Source: Ophthalmolycus amberensis
Lineage: Eukaryota; Chordata; Actinopteri; Perciformes; Zoarcidae
DNA: 64,000 nt
Assembly: GCA_024529925.1 (NCBI GenBank)
Contig: JAFEUB010001108.1
Coordinates: 1 to 64,000 of the forward strand
Direction of reading: 5' to 3'
Positions 12,401 through 24,574 of this stretch are shown in pieces (position 1 is the stretch's first letter; each line of letters starts with the position of its first letter). The translations under genes were made by a program, and so were the position numbers. The notes under the pieces were generated by a model, which did not search any database, was not told where the DNA came from, and was given only the letters and a program-made list of their open reading frames with translations.

Positions 12401-13621
12401 TCACATACAAGCATATGGCCCGCGGTGACTCTATCAGCCTCAGCATGAGTGCATTTATTTATAGCTTGTGTTGTTCTTGTGGGAATCAAACTCCAGGACC
12501 TCCCAGATGTCCCAGATGTCCCACATAACCTTAATCACAGCGCTAGCAGCTGGGATGCTTCATTGAAGAGGCCGGTTGGACACCGACGGGGAAATGCCCT
12601 CTGCCTCTTCGTTGTTTTTAATATTAAATCAAAATCCCTTTTGTCAAAGAAGCACTTGAACCCACCGCTTCTATTAACCAAATCACTGCTTCGTCACAAG
12701 CAGCAGGTCAGAGGTCGCCGTCTTGCCGATGAAACGCAACAAGAGCATTCAACTGCAGGCTCTTCCCCCGACAGGTGCCTCTCGTTCCTCCTCGTTGTTA
12801 TCGGATGAGACTCGGGGATCGGGGGTTCACATGTTGTGAAGACGGTCGTCGGGGTAACTGGGGCAATGATGTCATTAAGCTGCCGAGATTATATCCTCCT
12901 GAGTAATGAGAAGCCTTGACATCATCGTACGATCGGAGATGAATGTAATTCGATGGCTGCTGGTGGAGAGGGCAGTAGTAATGAGGAAACTGGCGCGATC
13001 ACTGGAACAGTATGCGATCGCATGCGACTGAAATCGATTGATCGATTTTAGATGTTGAAAATAATAAAAGGTAAAGCAAGGACATACACACCCCAGAACA
13101 TTCTATATCTAGAATATTCTATATCAATATATTATAGCAAAAACAATGTTGACATTTTGTTTGCACGCAACTGTTCGCCAAGTCCCTCCCCTGAACAGGG
13201 ATTGTCAAATCACATCATAGCACCACGGGCCTGTCGATCTGTGGATTCCTCAGTGGCGTTCACAGAGTTGTAGCAAGAGCAGTACTCCTCATTTAAAGAG
13301 GTTGGAGGGTGGCGGCTTGTTTGAGCCTCCGAAACTAAAACATTACAGAAACAGTTAAAGGAAACATTTAAGCAGTTGTTTATTAATCTGCTCTAACAGG
13401 CGCTGCGACTGTTAGCACGTCCATCTAACCTTCAACTACGGCCTGCTGCCTGTTTGCAGAATGAGACTAGAATATGGCATATTTCTAATAAATTGCACTT
13501 TAAGTACATTGCACTTCTTAGTTGGAACACTAGTTGTCGGCGCCTACTTGACCTACATTGATTACTAGCCGATTAAAACGTTTACCTCAGTTGATCACGT
13601 AAACATGGCAGAACGAGTACA

Positions 13622-13720
13622 TTCACAGAAGTCAAGGGGAAGTGTGTTTGCTTCATTTGCAAGGAATCCGTTGCAGTGATAGAGTATAATGTCAGAAAAC
13701 ACCATGAAACCAATCGGTCT
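13622..13720 (+). pseudogene. hAT/Charlie-type transposase remnant (BED-like zinc finger)
   Basis: One frame reads FTEVKGKCVCFICKESVAVI then EYNVRKHHETNR, with C-x2-C followed by H-x-x-type histidines. This matches the N-terminal BED-like zinc finger of Charlie-type hAT transposases and of genes domesticated from them (GTF2IRD2/ZBED-type proteins) as I remember them. An upstream ATG at 13605 is in another frame, so the copy is frameshifted. No transposase core follows. It is an isolated relic in the last snx29 intron, unrelated in sequence to the complete hAT at 37666-42506. Confidence 0.6.
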
Positions 13721-14218
13721 CACACTAACACGGACACTGGCGCGTTGGGGTTTCTGGTCTAGAAACAGTTCTCATCCTGTAGCCTTTTCGTTTGTATTGT
13801 TAAAAGGGAAAATGTACAATTAAAAATATGAACAAATATGTAAGCTAAGCAGGATATGAACGAAATGACAATCTGAAGACTAACCAGCACTACAATACAA
13901 GAGCACAGCATCACAAAAGCTACATAAAGCCAAAACCAAAGACAGCATTTTCAACCAACATTAGCTTTATGCACAGTTAATGCAGAATCATTGAGATTCA
14001 GCTTATTCGGTGCATGAAAGCGTCTCTATTTGCTGCTCTGACAAATGTCGGGTTTTCCAAGAGAAGGTCCTCTGGCAGGAGGGAAATGATGCATTTAAGT
14101 CTCCAGATGCAGCACCAGTGGCTTGTTTGAATAATAAACTGGGTAATAATCTTTGCCAGATGTTCATTTAAAGCCCATGGCTCCTTTCTCCTCCTTCTTG
14201 CTGTCTTCTCTCATTCAG

Positions 14219-14345
14219 AGACACACCCCAGGCCAACGACGGCGGGTCCAAGACGCCCCGGTCCAAAACGTCATCCCGCTTCCCCAGACTGGGCCGCAGC
14301 CGCAACCAGGAAACCAGACCTGAACCCCAGAGTGGCGACCTTTAA
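14219..14345 (+). CDS. snx29: sorting nexin-29, last coding exon and stop
   Basis: The exon follows TCTCTCATTCAG. Its first base (A) completes the split codon CT|A from the exon ending at 8074, after which the frame reads DTPQANDGGSKTPRSKTSSR, then FPRLGRSRNQETRPEPQSGD and a final L before TAA at 14343-14345. The tail FPRLGR...ETR..EPQSGDL matches the C-terminus of vertebrate SNX29 as remembered (RFPKLSRG...ETRNVEPQSGDL). It is a basic, serine-rich and probably disordered tail behind the PX domain. The last residues resemble a C-terminal short linear motif, but I know no established partner. A C20 run starts at the base after the stop. Confidence 0.88.
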
Positions 14346-14365
14346 CCCCCCCCCCCCCCCCCCCC
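14346..14365 (+). repeat. poly-C (C20) immediately after the snx29 stop codon
   Basis: Twenty consecutive C residues follow TTTAA directly, so the snx29 3' UTR opens with a poly-C tract. Poly(C)-binding proteins are known to bind such tracts; whether this one is used is inference. Possible weak polyadenylation hexamers occur downstream (ATTAAA near 14480), but no strong AATAAA is seen close by. Confidence 0.9.
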
Positions 14366-17300
14366 ATGAGCCGCTGAACTAATAATCTCTCACTGTATAG
14401 GCCGAGGAGGACCTGTGACACACAGGCTCACAGTGTGTGAGGACATTAGGGGTGTCTGACGGACCTTCAGAGCCTTGCAGATTAAAGGCCTCGGTGGAGG
14501 TTTGGAGATGTGTCTAGGGGAAATGGAAATGTGTCTGTGCGTCGCCTGGCTGAGTAAAGGACAAACGACTCGCCTGAGGCGGCCGAGCAGTGGACCCAAT
14601 CATACAGCACCTCTTACCTCACTGAGACACAAAACGACTCTCTGCAAACTGCACAGGACCTGGACTGCTCTCTCTAATCTCAAACACAATGAGACGATGG
14701 AGAGCAGGTTTTTTTTCTTACTCCGCTCAGTTTTGTAGTGACGGTGTTTCTTGGTCACAGTGCCTACAGTGTTTTGTAGCTGCTTTCCTGCTCGGGGAGC
14801 GGAGGGTGCGGATTTAAGTATTATCTGGGGAAATGAATTTTGCTTTTCAGCTAATGTGTCAGCATTATAGTGCCATTACATTTTAGATGATGATTCACTA
14901 TCTCTGGTGTGGACCACAAGGCAGTGGGTATTCCTTCTTCCTACTTCTGTTATATCATTATATTATCATCATGGCTAATGGAAGATCTGCAGAAAAACAC
15001 ATCTTAATGTCACCGGGGATGCAGTGGTTATCAAAAGCATCTTTTAAATTCTACATAAAGAGCATATGAATGGATTCGGGTTAACACACCTGATAAAAAC
15101 CAAAATCTATTTGGGACTGTACAGAAGTTATTATGGTTGGGAGGGGGAGTGAATCTTATACTTCACTATCTGAGAAAGTGAAAAAGACATTTAATCACCT
15201 GTATCAATGTATTTTGTCACATTATTTGTGTTTAACATGTTGGTCTCTTATCTAGTTGACTGATTGCTAAAATGAAGCCCTAAAACAGTTAAAGAGGAGT
15301 GTTGTCCTCTGTCCCCTAATAGTTTTTGGACAGTCCCTTTTCGAGAAAGTTCTTAAATACGCATACATTCTTGTGGTTTCTCCTCTCAAAGGTATCTTTT
15401 CACATGTCTGAGGTCAGTCTCAGACACCTGCTGTGATGCATACGATCATCTATTTCGTCTTAAATGTTTTTGGGCAGAAATGGAGGGAAACAGTTTTCCC
15501 CATTACAATAGATGGGCGAGCTGTGTTTCAATAAGTTTACCCTCAACCCCACTATGACTATACTATACAACTCCACCATATCACATCGATATGGGGCCAG
15601 GTCGGCTGGCTGTACTGAAAAATGTTTCAATGTTTAAAGATTGTTTCACTAACGTGTCTTAGCTGGATTTAATGCGGCGTTATGTTGCAAATAGATGTTT
15701 ACGAGACGAAACACTTGGAAGAAGCGCTGCTTGTTAGAGTGCAAAGGAAAGCGCTGCTGAGCATCAAGTGTGTGTGAAACAGAAGCTCATCCATATGTAT
15801 GGGATACCCGAGAGTAGACCGCGTTCAAACGAGGACTGATTGTGTTAGAAGGTTGTCGGAAAAAACTCTAATCAAAGGGTCGGCTGGCAGAATGGAAAAC
15901 ACTGTTCACCGTCTAGGAGGGGAGGGAGGGGGGGGGGACACACGAGGCTTGTGGGTTTTAATGAAGCTGTTATTCTCACACAGACGTGACCCTCGCGAGT
16001 AGCCGTCTGCTGGGAAACGCGGTGCGCTGTCGGGACGTTCTCGTGGGGTCACCGTCAAATAGAGATTTGTTTCATGAGACCTTTTTGCAGAGGGATTCTG
16101 TCTGTGGTTCAACATGTGGTGAGCTCAGCGGGGGGAAGAAAAGGACACCGGGTATGGAAACACTTCAAGTAATTACTCTTCATTGGTATTCTTTTTCTCC
16201 TCAATCGGGAAAAAGAAATGGCACTGCTGTTGCATCGTATCGAGAACATGTAATTTGTGACATTCTTTTTATTAAAGACTATTCTCTGCTGTGATACAGT
16301 AAAAGCACAGAATTGGTGATATTTGAAGTGTAGTACTGCCTTATTGGAAAAATCTGCCGACAGCGTCCTACTACACCGCCGACCAACGGAGAAGAACACT
16401 GGTGGGTCTAACTTTCGCTGCATGAATATCCATATTGTACATGTTGTAATGCACGGGGTCATTATTGAAAAGACGACACCGATTTAGCATTGCACTCCTA
16501 GAACACTCTCACAATGTGCAGATTGTCTGGGAAAGCTTTTCAACGCCTCACTATTATAAGCAGTGTTTGCTTATAAGGTCCATGAGCACCTCGGCCCACT
16601 GTCCCGTTGCTTACTTCACGCTGGTCTGCTGACAGACGGGTGTCGGTGGTGACGCCTCAAAGGAAGCGAAGGAAGCTGCTAATGTGGCTGTAGTAGCCAA
16701 CATGGATGTTAACGATCCAGGATTTAAAATACTCCAGAAGTTGGCTTTTGCAGATGTTACATTCGAAAGAAAAATGACGAACACATTTGTTTGAATCTCA
16801 ATGTTTGCTGAATAACACTGACTTTATCGTTAACTACACAGGGCCCCTTTAACCCTTTAACCCAGGGTTTCTTCTATTGCTTGATGCCCTAAATGCTAAA
16901 AACATCTCGGGTGCTGTTGAGATCACACAAAGTACGAGCCTTTCGTTACCAGGTGTCTTTGTTTACCTTGTTGCTTGCGTTTATGGATGGAGGCAAAAAG
17001 GCCATCGCGCAATTCTGCTGCAACAGTAAGTATTTCTGCGTGAATGCATGTCAGTGTACGTTGATGCGTAGGTACATAGGTGTGTGTGTGCTGGAGCGCG
17101 CACGTGTTTGTATATCACCGCTCCACTAAGCACTGCGCTTTTATTCAATCCATTCAAAGCCATTTTTTTGGGAAAGGCTGCAGTTTTTGTTTTTTTCTTC
17201 CTGCACTGGGCATGCCGCACCGGGTCGGTAGAGAGGGAACAATGGCGAGGTTGTGCTAAATGCTCATTGTCCATTGACCAGAAAATTGGTTACGAGCCCG

Positions 17301-18479
17301 TTAAGGAGGTTGATTGACTTTGGCAACGTTGGACACATTACACACATTACACATTACGGGTGAGTCAAACCCGGTCCTGCCAGGCCAGAGTCCTCAGTAG
17401 ACGAATGACCAACTCACATCTGTAATTACCACAGCTGTAATAACACCGTCTCTATTTTACATTTACAAATGACTCATTTAATTCACTACAAATATTGTGG
17501 TAAACTAGCTGGAAGTGATTCGAGCACTTGCTGCCCCACGGAGCTGCTTCCTCCCAGATGCTGCCCTGATTAAACTGCAATCAGACACTGAATGTTATGC
17601 AGTTAGGATTCTAGTAAATGCCGTGGTTGCAGTTTGTGTGTAACCATCCTGCTGACTGAGGCGCAGCATGTTTACAGTCTGTGCTATATTCCCACACTGA
17701 CATGCAGAATTGGACATTTGGTCAATGTCCTCAAGCTAAAATAAACGTGTGTGAGTAACGGGTCGTGTAGTCCAGTCAGTGTGTTTAAAAAAATAAATTT
17801 TGGACTCGAAAAATGAAAAGGAAAAATCCTTGACTCTCAACCGGAGACTGAAAGCTTTTACCGTTGTTCACGACTGAAGAAGGACGTTGTGTAACTGAAG
17901 AGAGCGCGCCAGCTGCTGAAGAATAGATCGGAGGTGAATGCAGCACAGGTGAGCACCTTCTCAGAGATGTTTTGGAGAAAAGCAACATGGATCATTTGGG
18001 CCTCTTACTATTATTTAATGATTCATCAGGGATTCATATACACGGTACAAAGAGGGCAAACTAAAGATCACTCCACGAGTTTAGAGTGTCCTTGTGACTA
18101 CCAGTCAAAGTATGAATGCATTTGCTGTGTTTCCCCTCCTCATCCATGTCTATACTATACGTCTCTCTGTGTCCCACTCTCCCGCCTCTATCCTTGAAGA
18201 CATGGAGGTCCCTCTTTGCTCATTTTACAGAGCTGCATGCAATTACCCAGCTCTTACCTTTGTGGGAGGAACATCAAGGAGACGGGGAACCTGGTTTTAA
18301 ACCAGGCCGCTGTATAAGCAGTGCTCCGATCTCTACAAAGCCCAATGGCCGTCTCGGCATCAGGGCGCATGCTCATTATAATGATAAAGAACGGGGCTGA
18401 CGTCTCAGGCACCCTATAGACAACTGGCCCTTCAGGAAGGAGCCTCCTAGACACCAAGATTAACAGATTACAAGACAAA

Positions 18480-18890
18480 CAAGATTAAGGGGGCCTCTCC
18501 CTGTCTCTATTCTGCTTTCTCTTATCTTTCTGTCCTCTCATATTCTCCCTCTCTGTCTACACATCCATTGCTTTTGTTTTTTATTTATCTTCCCTCCTCC
18601 TCTGTCATCTCTTCCTGTCTTTTCGTCACTTTCTCTTTCCTGTCCTCTCCCTCATCTTTCCTCTTCTGTTACCGTCGTCCTCTTCTCATCTCCAGGTTGC
18701 CGCGTTCATCTCCACCTCCTCCAGCCTGTCACTCCCTCGCTCCCCCCCCCCCCTCGCTCTGATCTTTTCCATCTCCCAATTATCTCTCTACCTTCTCTCA
18801 CTACTTTTCTCTCCCTCTCACACCCTCCTCCCGTCACCACCTCATCCTCTCTCTCTCCATCTCCCGTCCCCTCTGAGACGCAGCCTGTTT
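18480..18890. repeat. pyrimidine-rich low-complexity tract
   Basis: Over 400 bp of strongly strand-asymmetric CT-rich sequence with a C run at about 18740-18752. It has mirror-repeat character and little coding potential; the open frames across it are Ser/Leu/Pro composition artefacts. Confidence 0.85.
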
Positions 18891-20429
18891 AACACATTGT
18901 GTATTTACTCGGCCCGTCACTGGCTACCTGTGTTTATTACCTATTCAGCAAAGAGGCAGGAGAGACCGAGAGAGACAGCCCTTCGGAGGATTTTCCTCCC
19001 AACTCTCCCGCTGAATCCTGAAACTGCGTTGAAAAATTGATTTTGGAATTGTTTTCCTCATTTCATCTTTTTCAATTTATTCAATATCGAGCGTCGACTC
19101 CTTGCCCGGTATATCAAACAAAGTTCACATGACCTGTAGTTCCAGGTGAGCAGGAGGGTGGAACATGTCGATGGATCACAGAGGATGCGTTCCTCTTGTA
19201 TCTTATCTGAATTAAATCCCAAATTAAAATGTAATGGATTATGTTAATTCATATGCTCTCAGTTCTGGTGACATGGGAAATTAACTGTGTGATTCATCCC
19301 TAAGCTGTTGAGGGTGTTCTTCAGCGTTAATGCTACACACAGCAATGCAACGTCACCTTATCAGATAATGGATGTGCTGATTCTCACCACGTTGGGGCCC
19401 AGATAAGAGCACGTGACGTAGCATGTTGATTTTTAGACACCGGTAAATGTAAACAGGAAGGTTGGACTGTTAGCTTTCATCCATCATGAAAGCTCCAGCT
19501 TGGTCTGTAGACTACAGTTTTTGGGGGGGTTTTTGAACGTCAAAATTTTTACACAGAATGCAAATATAACGCAGCAAAAAAAGAGTTGTACTTTTTATTC
19601 ATTTTTCTGAGCTTTCGCACTGCGAATAAGGCATCAAACAACCAGGTTGTGCGGATACATTTAAATGTATAAAGGCCTTTCCTATATATCAAAAAACGCA
19701 GCTCCGTTTAAACCTGCTGCAGGGAGGAAGTGCGAGGTGAGCGGAGATGAGATGTGGCTGCGTCGAGCAAACGACAGAAATGTCAAAGATGGCGAGAACA
19801 TTTCAAGGACCCTGGGAAGTTCAATCAGCTCAGAAGTAGAACTAACTAACTGGACTAAGACTTTTGGTGCCTACGTTGGACAGATGAATAGTGGAGTGGA
19901 AGACTATATTAAAGCCCACCATCACATAATCATTGGCCGCCTCCTTGATTATTCAGAGATCTCAGCCTTGTACTGGACACGAGGGATGTAGATGATCCTG
20001 AAGCACTTGAGTCAGACCTTCACACAAGACCCCCCCCCACTCCCCCCTTACATGGGCCGCAGCCAATCCCAGCATACTTTGTGTGGAGGGACGGGGCACG
20101 CCCTGCAGGTGGGGGTTCCACTGCAGAGCTGCAGAGACATGCACACGCTCACATTTCTATCTCGGAGTCTTACAGGCTACACTCACAACTCTGCACCTCA
20201 AGGTCAGCTCGGTGAAGCTTAGAGGAGCGCTTACATCTGTTCAAGTACACAATCCTTACTGCTAATACGAGCTGGCAGGAGTTTCAGAAGGCGTGTGTGC
20301 CCAGAGTCACAAGAACCAAACCATCTTCAAAACGCCGCAGTCTCCCCATCCACTGGTGCTCATTTTGTCAGTTATCTCTTTATGTAGTCGAAGTCCTACG
20401 GCAAGTGTCCTTGTTCAATTTCATCATCA

Positions 20430-20600
20430 ACCTCATGCGGGTTTTTTAAGTCAAGTTTAAGTTGACTTGAAGTCTGGGCATCTTGGTCTTAGTCAAAGAA
20501 AACCATAACTATTTGAATATAGTTTTAGTCAAGGAAAACTGTTTCATCTATTTTAATCTTATTTTTTTGTCATCAGATCATATTTCTGTAGGCTAGTTTA
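20430..20600. repeat. possible degraded dispersed repeat
   Basis: Repeated TTTTAGTCAAGGAAAAC/TTAGTCAAAG-type phrases resemble a fish repeat built on 'tttagtc'. The copy is heavily diverged and its limits are uncertain. Confidence 0.2.
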
Positions 20601-22019
20601 GCCAAAATACCCAGTGGGCAGGAAAAGACGTTGCCATGTTGAATCAAGAATACATTTTAGATAGACATATCTCAATGAACCATAAGCATTTAAAACCATG
20701 CGTAGCAATTTTGCCATTTCCAATCTGAATTCTCAATTACTTTGAGGTTCAGTAAAACATCATGTTTTGGGTTAGAATAGTAAGTATTTTTGGATTCACA
20801 TAGGACACAGACACTAATCTCGTTAGTTCCTCTAAAGGAAAAATAAGTTTCATAATGTAACGTAATTTATAAAGACCAGAAAATATCAGCTAGTCTTACA
20901 CATGACAGGATTTGATGCACTTCAAGACTGCAGATGCAGTGATAACTAAAGCATTCACTTTATTTTTCATAATTTGTGCTTCTTTAAACACACCGTCTCT
21001 TTACGGTTCACACAGCAGTCACATATAGAAACATGCTCCGCAAAACATCCCGTGCAGGTCAGGAGATAACAGATGTCTGACCAGAAGGAGTGCTGCAGCA
21101 GGTGTGATGTGAGTGTAAATCTATGACCTGATGTAAATGATAAGGTATGGAGCGGTGCACAGACACTTTGTTCATCCATTCATGTGCTGTAGGTTTGAAC
21201 CTATAAGTTAATGCACCGTGCTGAAAAAGCAAGACGGTTGTTGTCTTTTTGCACTTTTTGTTCGTATTTTCTTCCTAGACACTAGTGTGTAAATCGAGTT
21301 TTAACACTTCTTGGATCATGAATTAATAAGCAGAAACAGGCAGTTTTTATGTTTGCTGAACAATTCCTTAAACTAGGATTTTGTTCCTAAGGCTGCATGA
21401 GAATAACGGAGAAAAACTGTTATTTTCTGCAACATATAAGCACAAACTGAGGTACCTCCTTGAGGTACCTTGGACCTGCAAATTCAGGTTTTTCCTCCCA
21501 TTTTCCTCCATCAATAACGGAGGCTGAGACCCATCCACACGACGTTATTCGAAACCGCCTTTCGAGCAAGAGGAGGCGTGGGAGTAGACTGGCGTTGTAA
21601 TTGGACACTTAATCACAGGAAGTGGTGTTTTACGGCCCGAACTGATGACCCTTAACAGAAGCGAGAGGTGGGTGTAGTGGTGGAGGAGAGAAGATCTTTG
21701 ATGAGCCTGATGTAGCGACACTGGCCGAAATCCTAGCTGAAATCCTGCTGATGTTGGCCTAAAGAAAGCGAGCTAACGTTTTTTTTTGCCTCCCCCTCTC
21801 TGTCTCCCTCTCCCTCTTCTCACCTGGTACCAGTTTCTGGCTGCAACATGCCATTTTTAGTATTTAGCTCTGAGGCAGAGACTGCTGGACCCGGACAGTG
21901 ATCCCTGTCACTACCACTGAGACACTATGTCTCTTCACTGGAGCACACAGGCAGAAAGCAAAAGAGGGCAAAGAGAAGTCGGAAGGGTGCAGACGTGGAG
22001 CGCAGGAAGAGAGTAAAAT

Positions 22020-22034
22020 GGGGGGGGGGGGGGG
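22020..22034. repeat. poly-G run (G15)
   Basis: Fifteen consecutive G within a purine-rich block (about 21960-22160) dominated by GAGG/AAGG motifs. Confidence 0.9.
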
Positions 22035-23248
22035 AGTAGTGAGTGAGGAGGCGATGAGAGGAAGTTACGGAGCGGTCGAGACAAAGAGGGAAGGAGAAAT
22101 GAGCAGAGAGGCGTGGAGAGAGAAGGAAAACAAAAAGGGAGAGAATTCACAAGATTAAGACAAAAGATGGAGATAAGGGACAGAAAGGACGCTTCTCTCC
22201 TCTTCAGAAACGGAAATGGAGCGTACAGAGGAGACAGAATTCAAAGCCGAAACGCGCCGCACCGGATCCATCTCATGTGCCTGGAACGAAGGTCAGCCTC
22301 ATTTGTTCTTCGTGGAGACGAAGGGGGTCCTTCATGTGACGAAAGAGAGCGATAGCGGGAGCACAAAGGGAGATGAGAGATGAGGCCGGCCCGTCGGTGA
22401 TGGGGAAACATGAAGGTTGATTCCATCCGGTGTGTTCTTGTCACAGACACTCACACACTGAACTGACAGAAGGGGGATACATTTGACTGTCAAACAGGTG
22501 CTTCTCATGAATGTGTAATGGTGTTTTTTTGCCTGCGCGACGGTGAATGTGAAACGACGGCCTTCAGCGGGGAACAAAATGACGTGGTTTGAAGTCCTGG
22601 CCGAGGTTCTTACTCATCAAGAATCCAAAGCTGCAGTCTGATTGACGCCTGGAGTCGTCAGTTGCATAAACGGAAAACACCATTCATTTCTAAATAATCA
22701 GATCAATGGCAGGAACAATTGGCTTTTGAATATAACGGATTAGAGAGTGCAAACATGACTTTCTGCTGTATTAAAGCTTACAAAGGAACAGATTTATGGT
22801 TGAGAACATCTTCACACAGCCACCGTCTGCTGTATGTTGCACACTTACCCCCCCCCCCGCCCCACATCCTTTTCCTGTCACTGAATGCTAAGGCTGTTAT
22901 GAAAAGGTATGTTTATGCACAGACAGCTTCTTTAATGCAAGAAAGTAACAGATTTTTGCTTTTGGGGAGAACACTGATGGCAGAAGTTGAACTACTGAGT
23001 CATATGAATCCTTGTGATTTATTTGCCTGTGAGAGACGACATGCTAAGCTGTTAAATATCACACTCTTAGTACTGTAGAGTCCCTCCTCGCCTACACAAG
23101 GCTTCCCTCACGTGCTGCAAGTGTTGGTGCTTCGTTAGAAGAAAGTGCATCTCGGAGAGTGTGTGTGTGTGTTTGTGCACCTACTTCTCTGTTGCAGTTT
23201 CTTTTTTTATTAGTGCCAGGGTGAGAATTTTATTGTTTGTCCATGTGC

Positions 23249-23253
23249 ACAAA

Positions 23254-23289
<36 letters not shown>
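23249..23289. repeat. (GT)n microsatellite
   Basis: About 30 bp of uninterrupted GT dinucleotides follow ACAAACAGTG. This explains the CVCVCV open frames here. Confidence 0.9.
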
Positions 23290-23291
<2 letters not shown>

Positions 23292-23631
23292 GTACCATTC
23301 TGTCGCCTGTGCTAATTACCTTTATTTCTCAGCAACAGTGGCAACTGCTGCTATTTCTGAGAAGTGCAACATCACACCATCTCAGGTCGGCCAGGCTGCT
23401 TGTGCTCGTTTTCACAGGTTATCCGCAATTTTTTTTTCTTGTTATTTCAATACAGAGTTATCGCAGCTGACAATTAGTCAGTTCCATTTTTAAAAGGCTT
23501 GTGACTGTTTTTTTAATTTTTATTTTTTGCAAAACAGGTGTCATTTTCACACGGATCGGTACATCTAGCATCCTTTTCATTACATCAAAATTATGTCAAT
23601 TTATATCCCTGATCTCTCATATCTTAATTAA

Positions 23632-23955
23632 AGGGGACATATCATGCAAAACTCACCTTTTCAGTGCTTGTGAACATACATTTGTATATCTGGAGTGACT
23701 ACCAACCCAGAAACTGTGAAATCACACATCCGAGTCAGGCTTGAGAACTATACCTTTGCAAAGGCAATCACAGGAGACTGGGCTTGGTTTCGGGAGCAGG
23801 CCAGACACGGAGCGTTTCAAACGGATGCTGAATACAGGTTCATTCAGACAGAGCGTATGAGAAAGATCAAGTGTTATTTTGAGCATTAAAGCATATGAAC
23901 ATGTTCTAGAAGAAACCCAAAGTATGAACCTGGAAATGAGCATCAAATGTCCCCT
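23632..23955. mobile_element. TTAA-flanked MITE (piggyBac- or Kolobok-like ends), 324 bp
   Basis: The left end is TTAA|AGGGGACATATCATGC (TTAA at 23628-23631). The right end, on the opposite strand, is TTAA|AGGGGACATTTGATGC (TTAA at 23956-23959). The two ends form a 16-bp inverted repeat with two mismatches, and the TTAA duplication is intact. There is no transposase frame, so this is a non-autonomous element mobilised in trans. TTAA targets are typical of the piggyBac and Kolobok superfamilies; I cannot choose between them. Its body (AACTCACCTTTT, GAACATGTTCTAGAAGAAACCC) is a very common teleost sequence as I remember it. Confidence 0.8.
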
Positions 23956-24558
23956 TTAATAAGAAACATCTTTTTGAAACACTGATTTTTGGTTTGAGAA
24001 TGAAGCTTGTTTTTCCAAGCTGGCATTTCTTGCAGCGCCAACTACTCATCCTCATTTGTTATTAAGCAGCTAAAAATGCAAAAGGAAAGCTGAGGGGATT
24101 TGGGAGTTTTGTTTTTTTTCAAAAATAGATTATAGACCAGAAAGTTATAAATCTCAGTACTTGGAGATGCAAGTATTGAGTCATTTGTATTGACATTCCC
24201 CCCTAAACAACTCCCATGCTAGGCTATTTTTGAAGGTACAGTAGTTCCAGCTGTGACTCTTGTTGACAGTAAGCTGGCTGGGGCTGTCTCTCAGATTACA
24301 TAAGACTCTCTCCATGAACCACAGTGCTCCACAAAACCTCCGGGAATCCCAACGGCGCTGCTGCTGCTGCTGTTGTTGTTGTTGTGCGGCAATCCGCTAA
24401 TTGTGTCTGTGTTTGCGTGTGTGTGTGTGTGTGCGGACACTTGTGAACCAACTGAGTCATGTGAAGCTGTTGGAGCTTGTGTTGTTATGCTTCATTATTT
24501 ATGTGTGTGTGTGTATATGAGAGAGGAAAAAAGGGAGATAAAGTGGAAGAGACAGCGT

Positions 24559-24574
24559 GGGGGGGGGGGGGGGG
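24559..24574. repeat. poly-G run (G16)
   Basis: Sixteen consecutive G residues between GACAGCGT and ACTCTATAG. Confidence 0.9.

Larger units (their letters stand above)
8075..14218 (+). other. last intron of snx29
   Basis: An intron of 6144 bp with donor GTAAGT (8075-8080) and acceptor TCTCTCATTCAG (ending 14218). It contains an 18-bp tandem repeat (8931-8984), a dispersed repeat piece (about 9300-9425) and a GT run (10709-10725). A zinc-finger fragment of a hAT-type transposase lies at 13622-13720. Unique-looking sequence rich in possible conserved blocks occupies about 11800-12960. No further exon was recognised. Confidence 0.8.

Noticed and set aside
19665..19991. Open frame of 108 codons on the plus strand.
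   Set aside because: No domain, no homologue recognised, and no splice or promoter context; consistent with chance.
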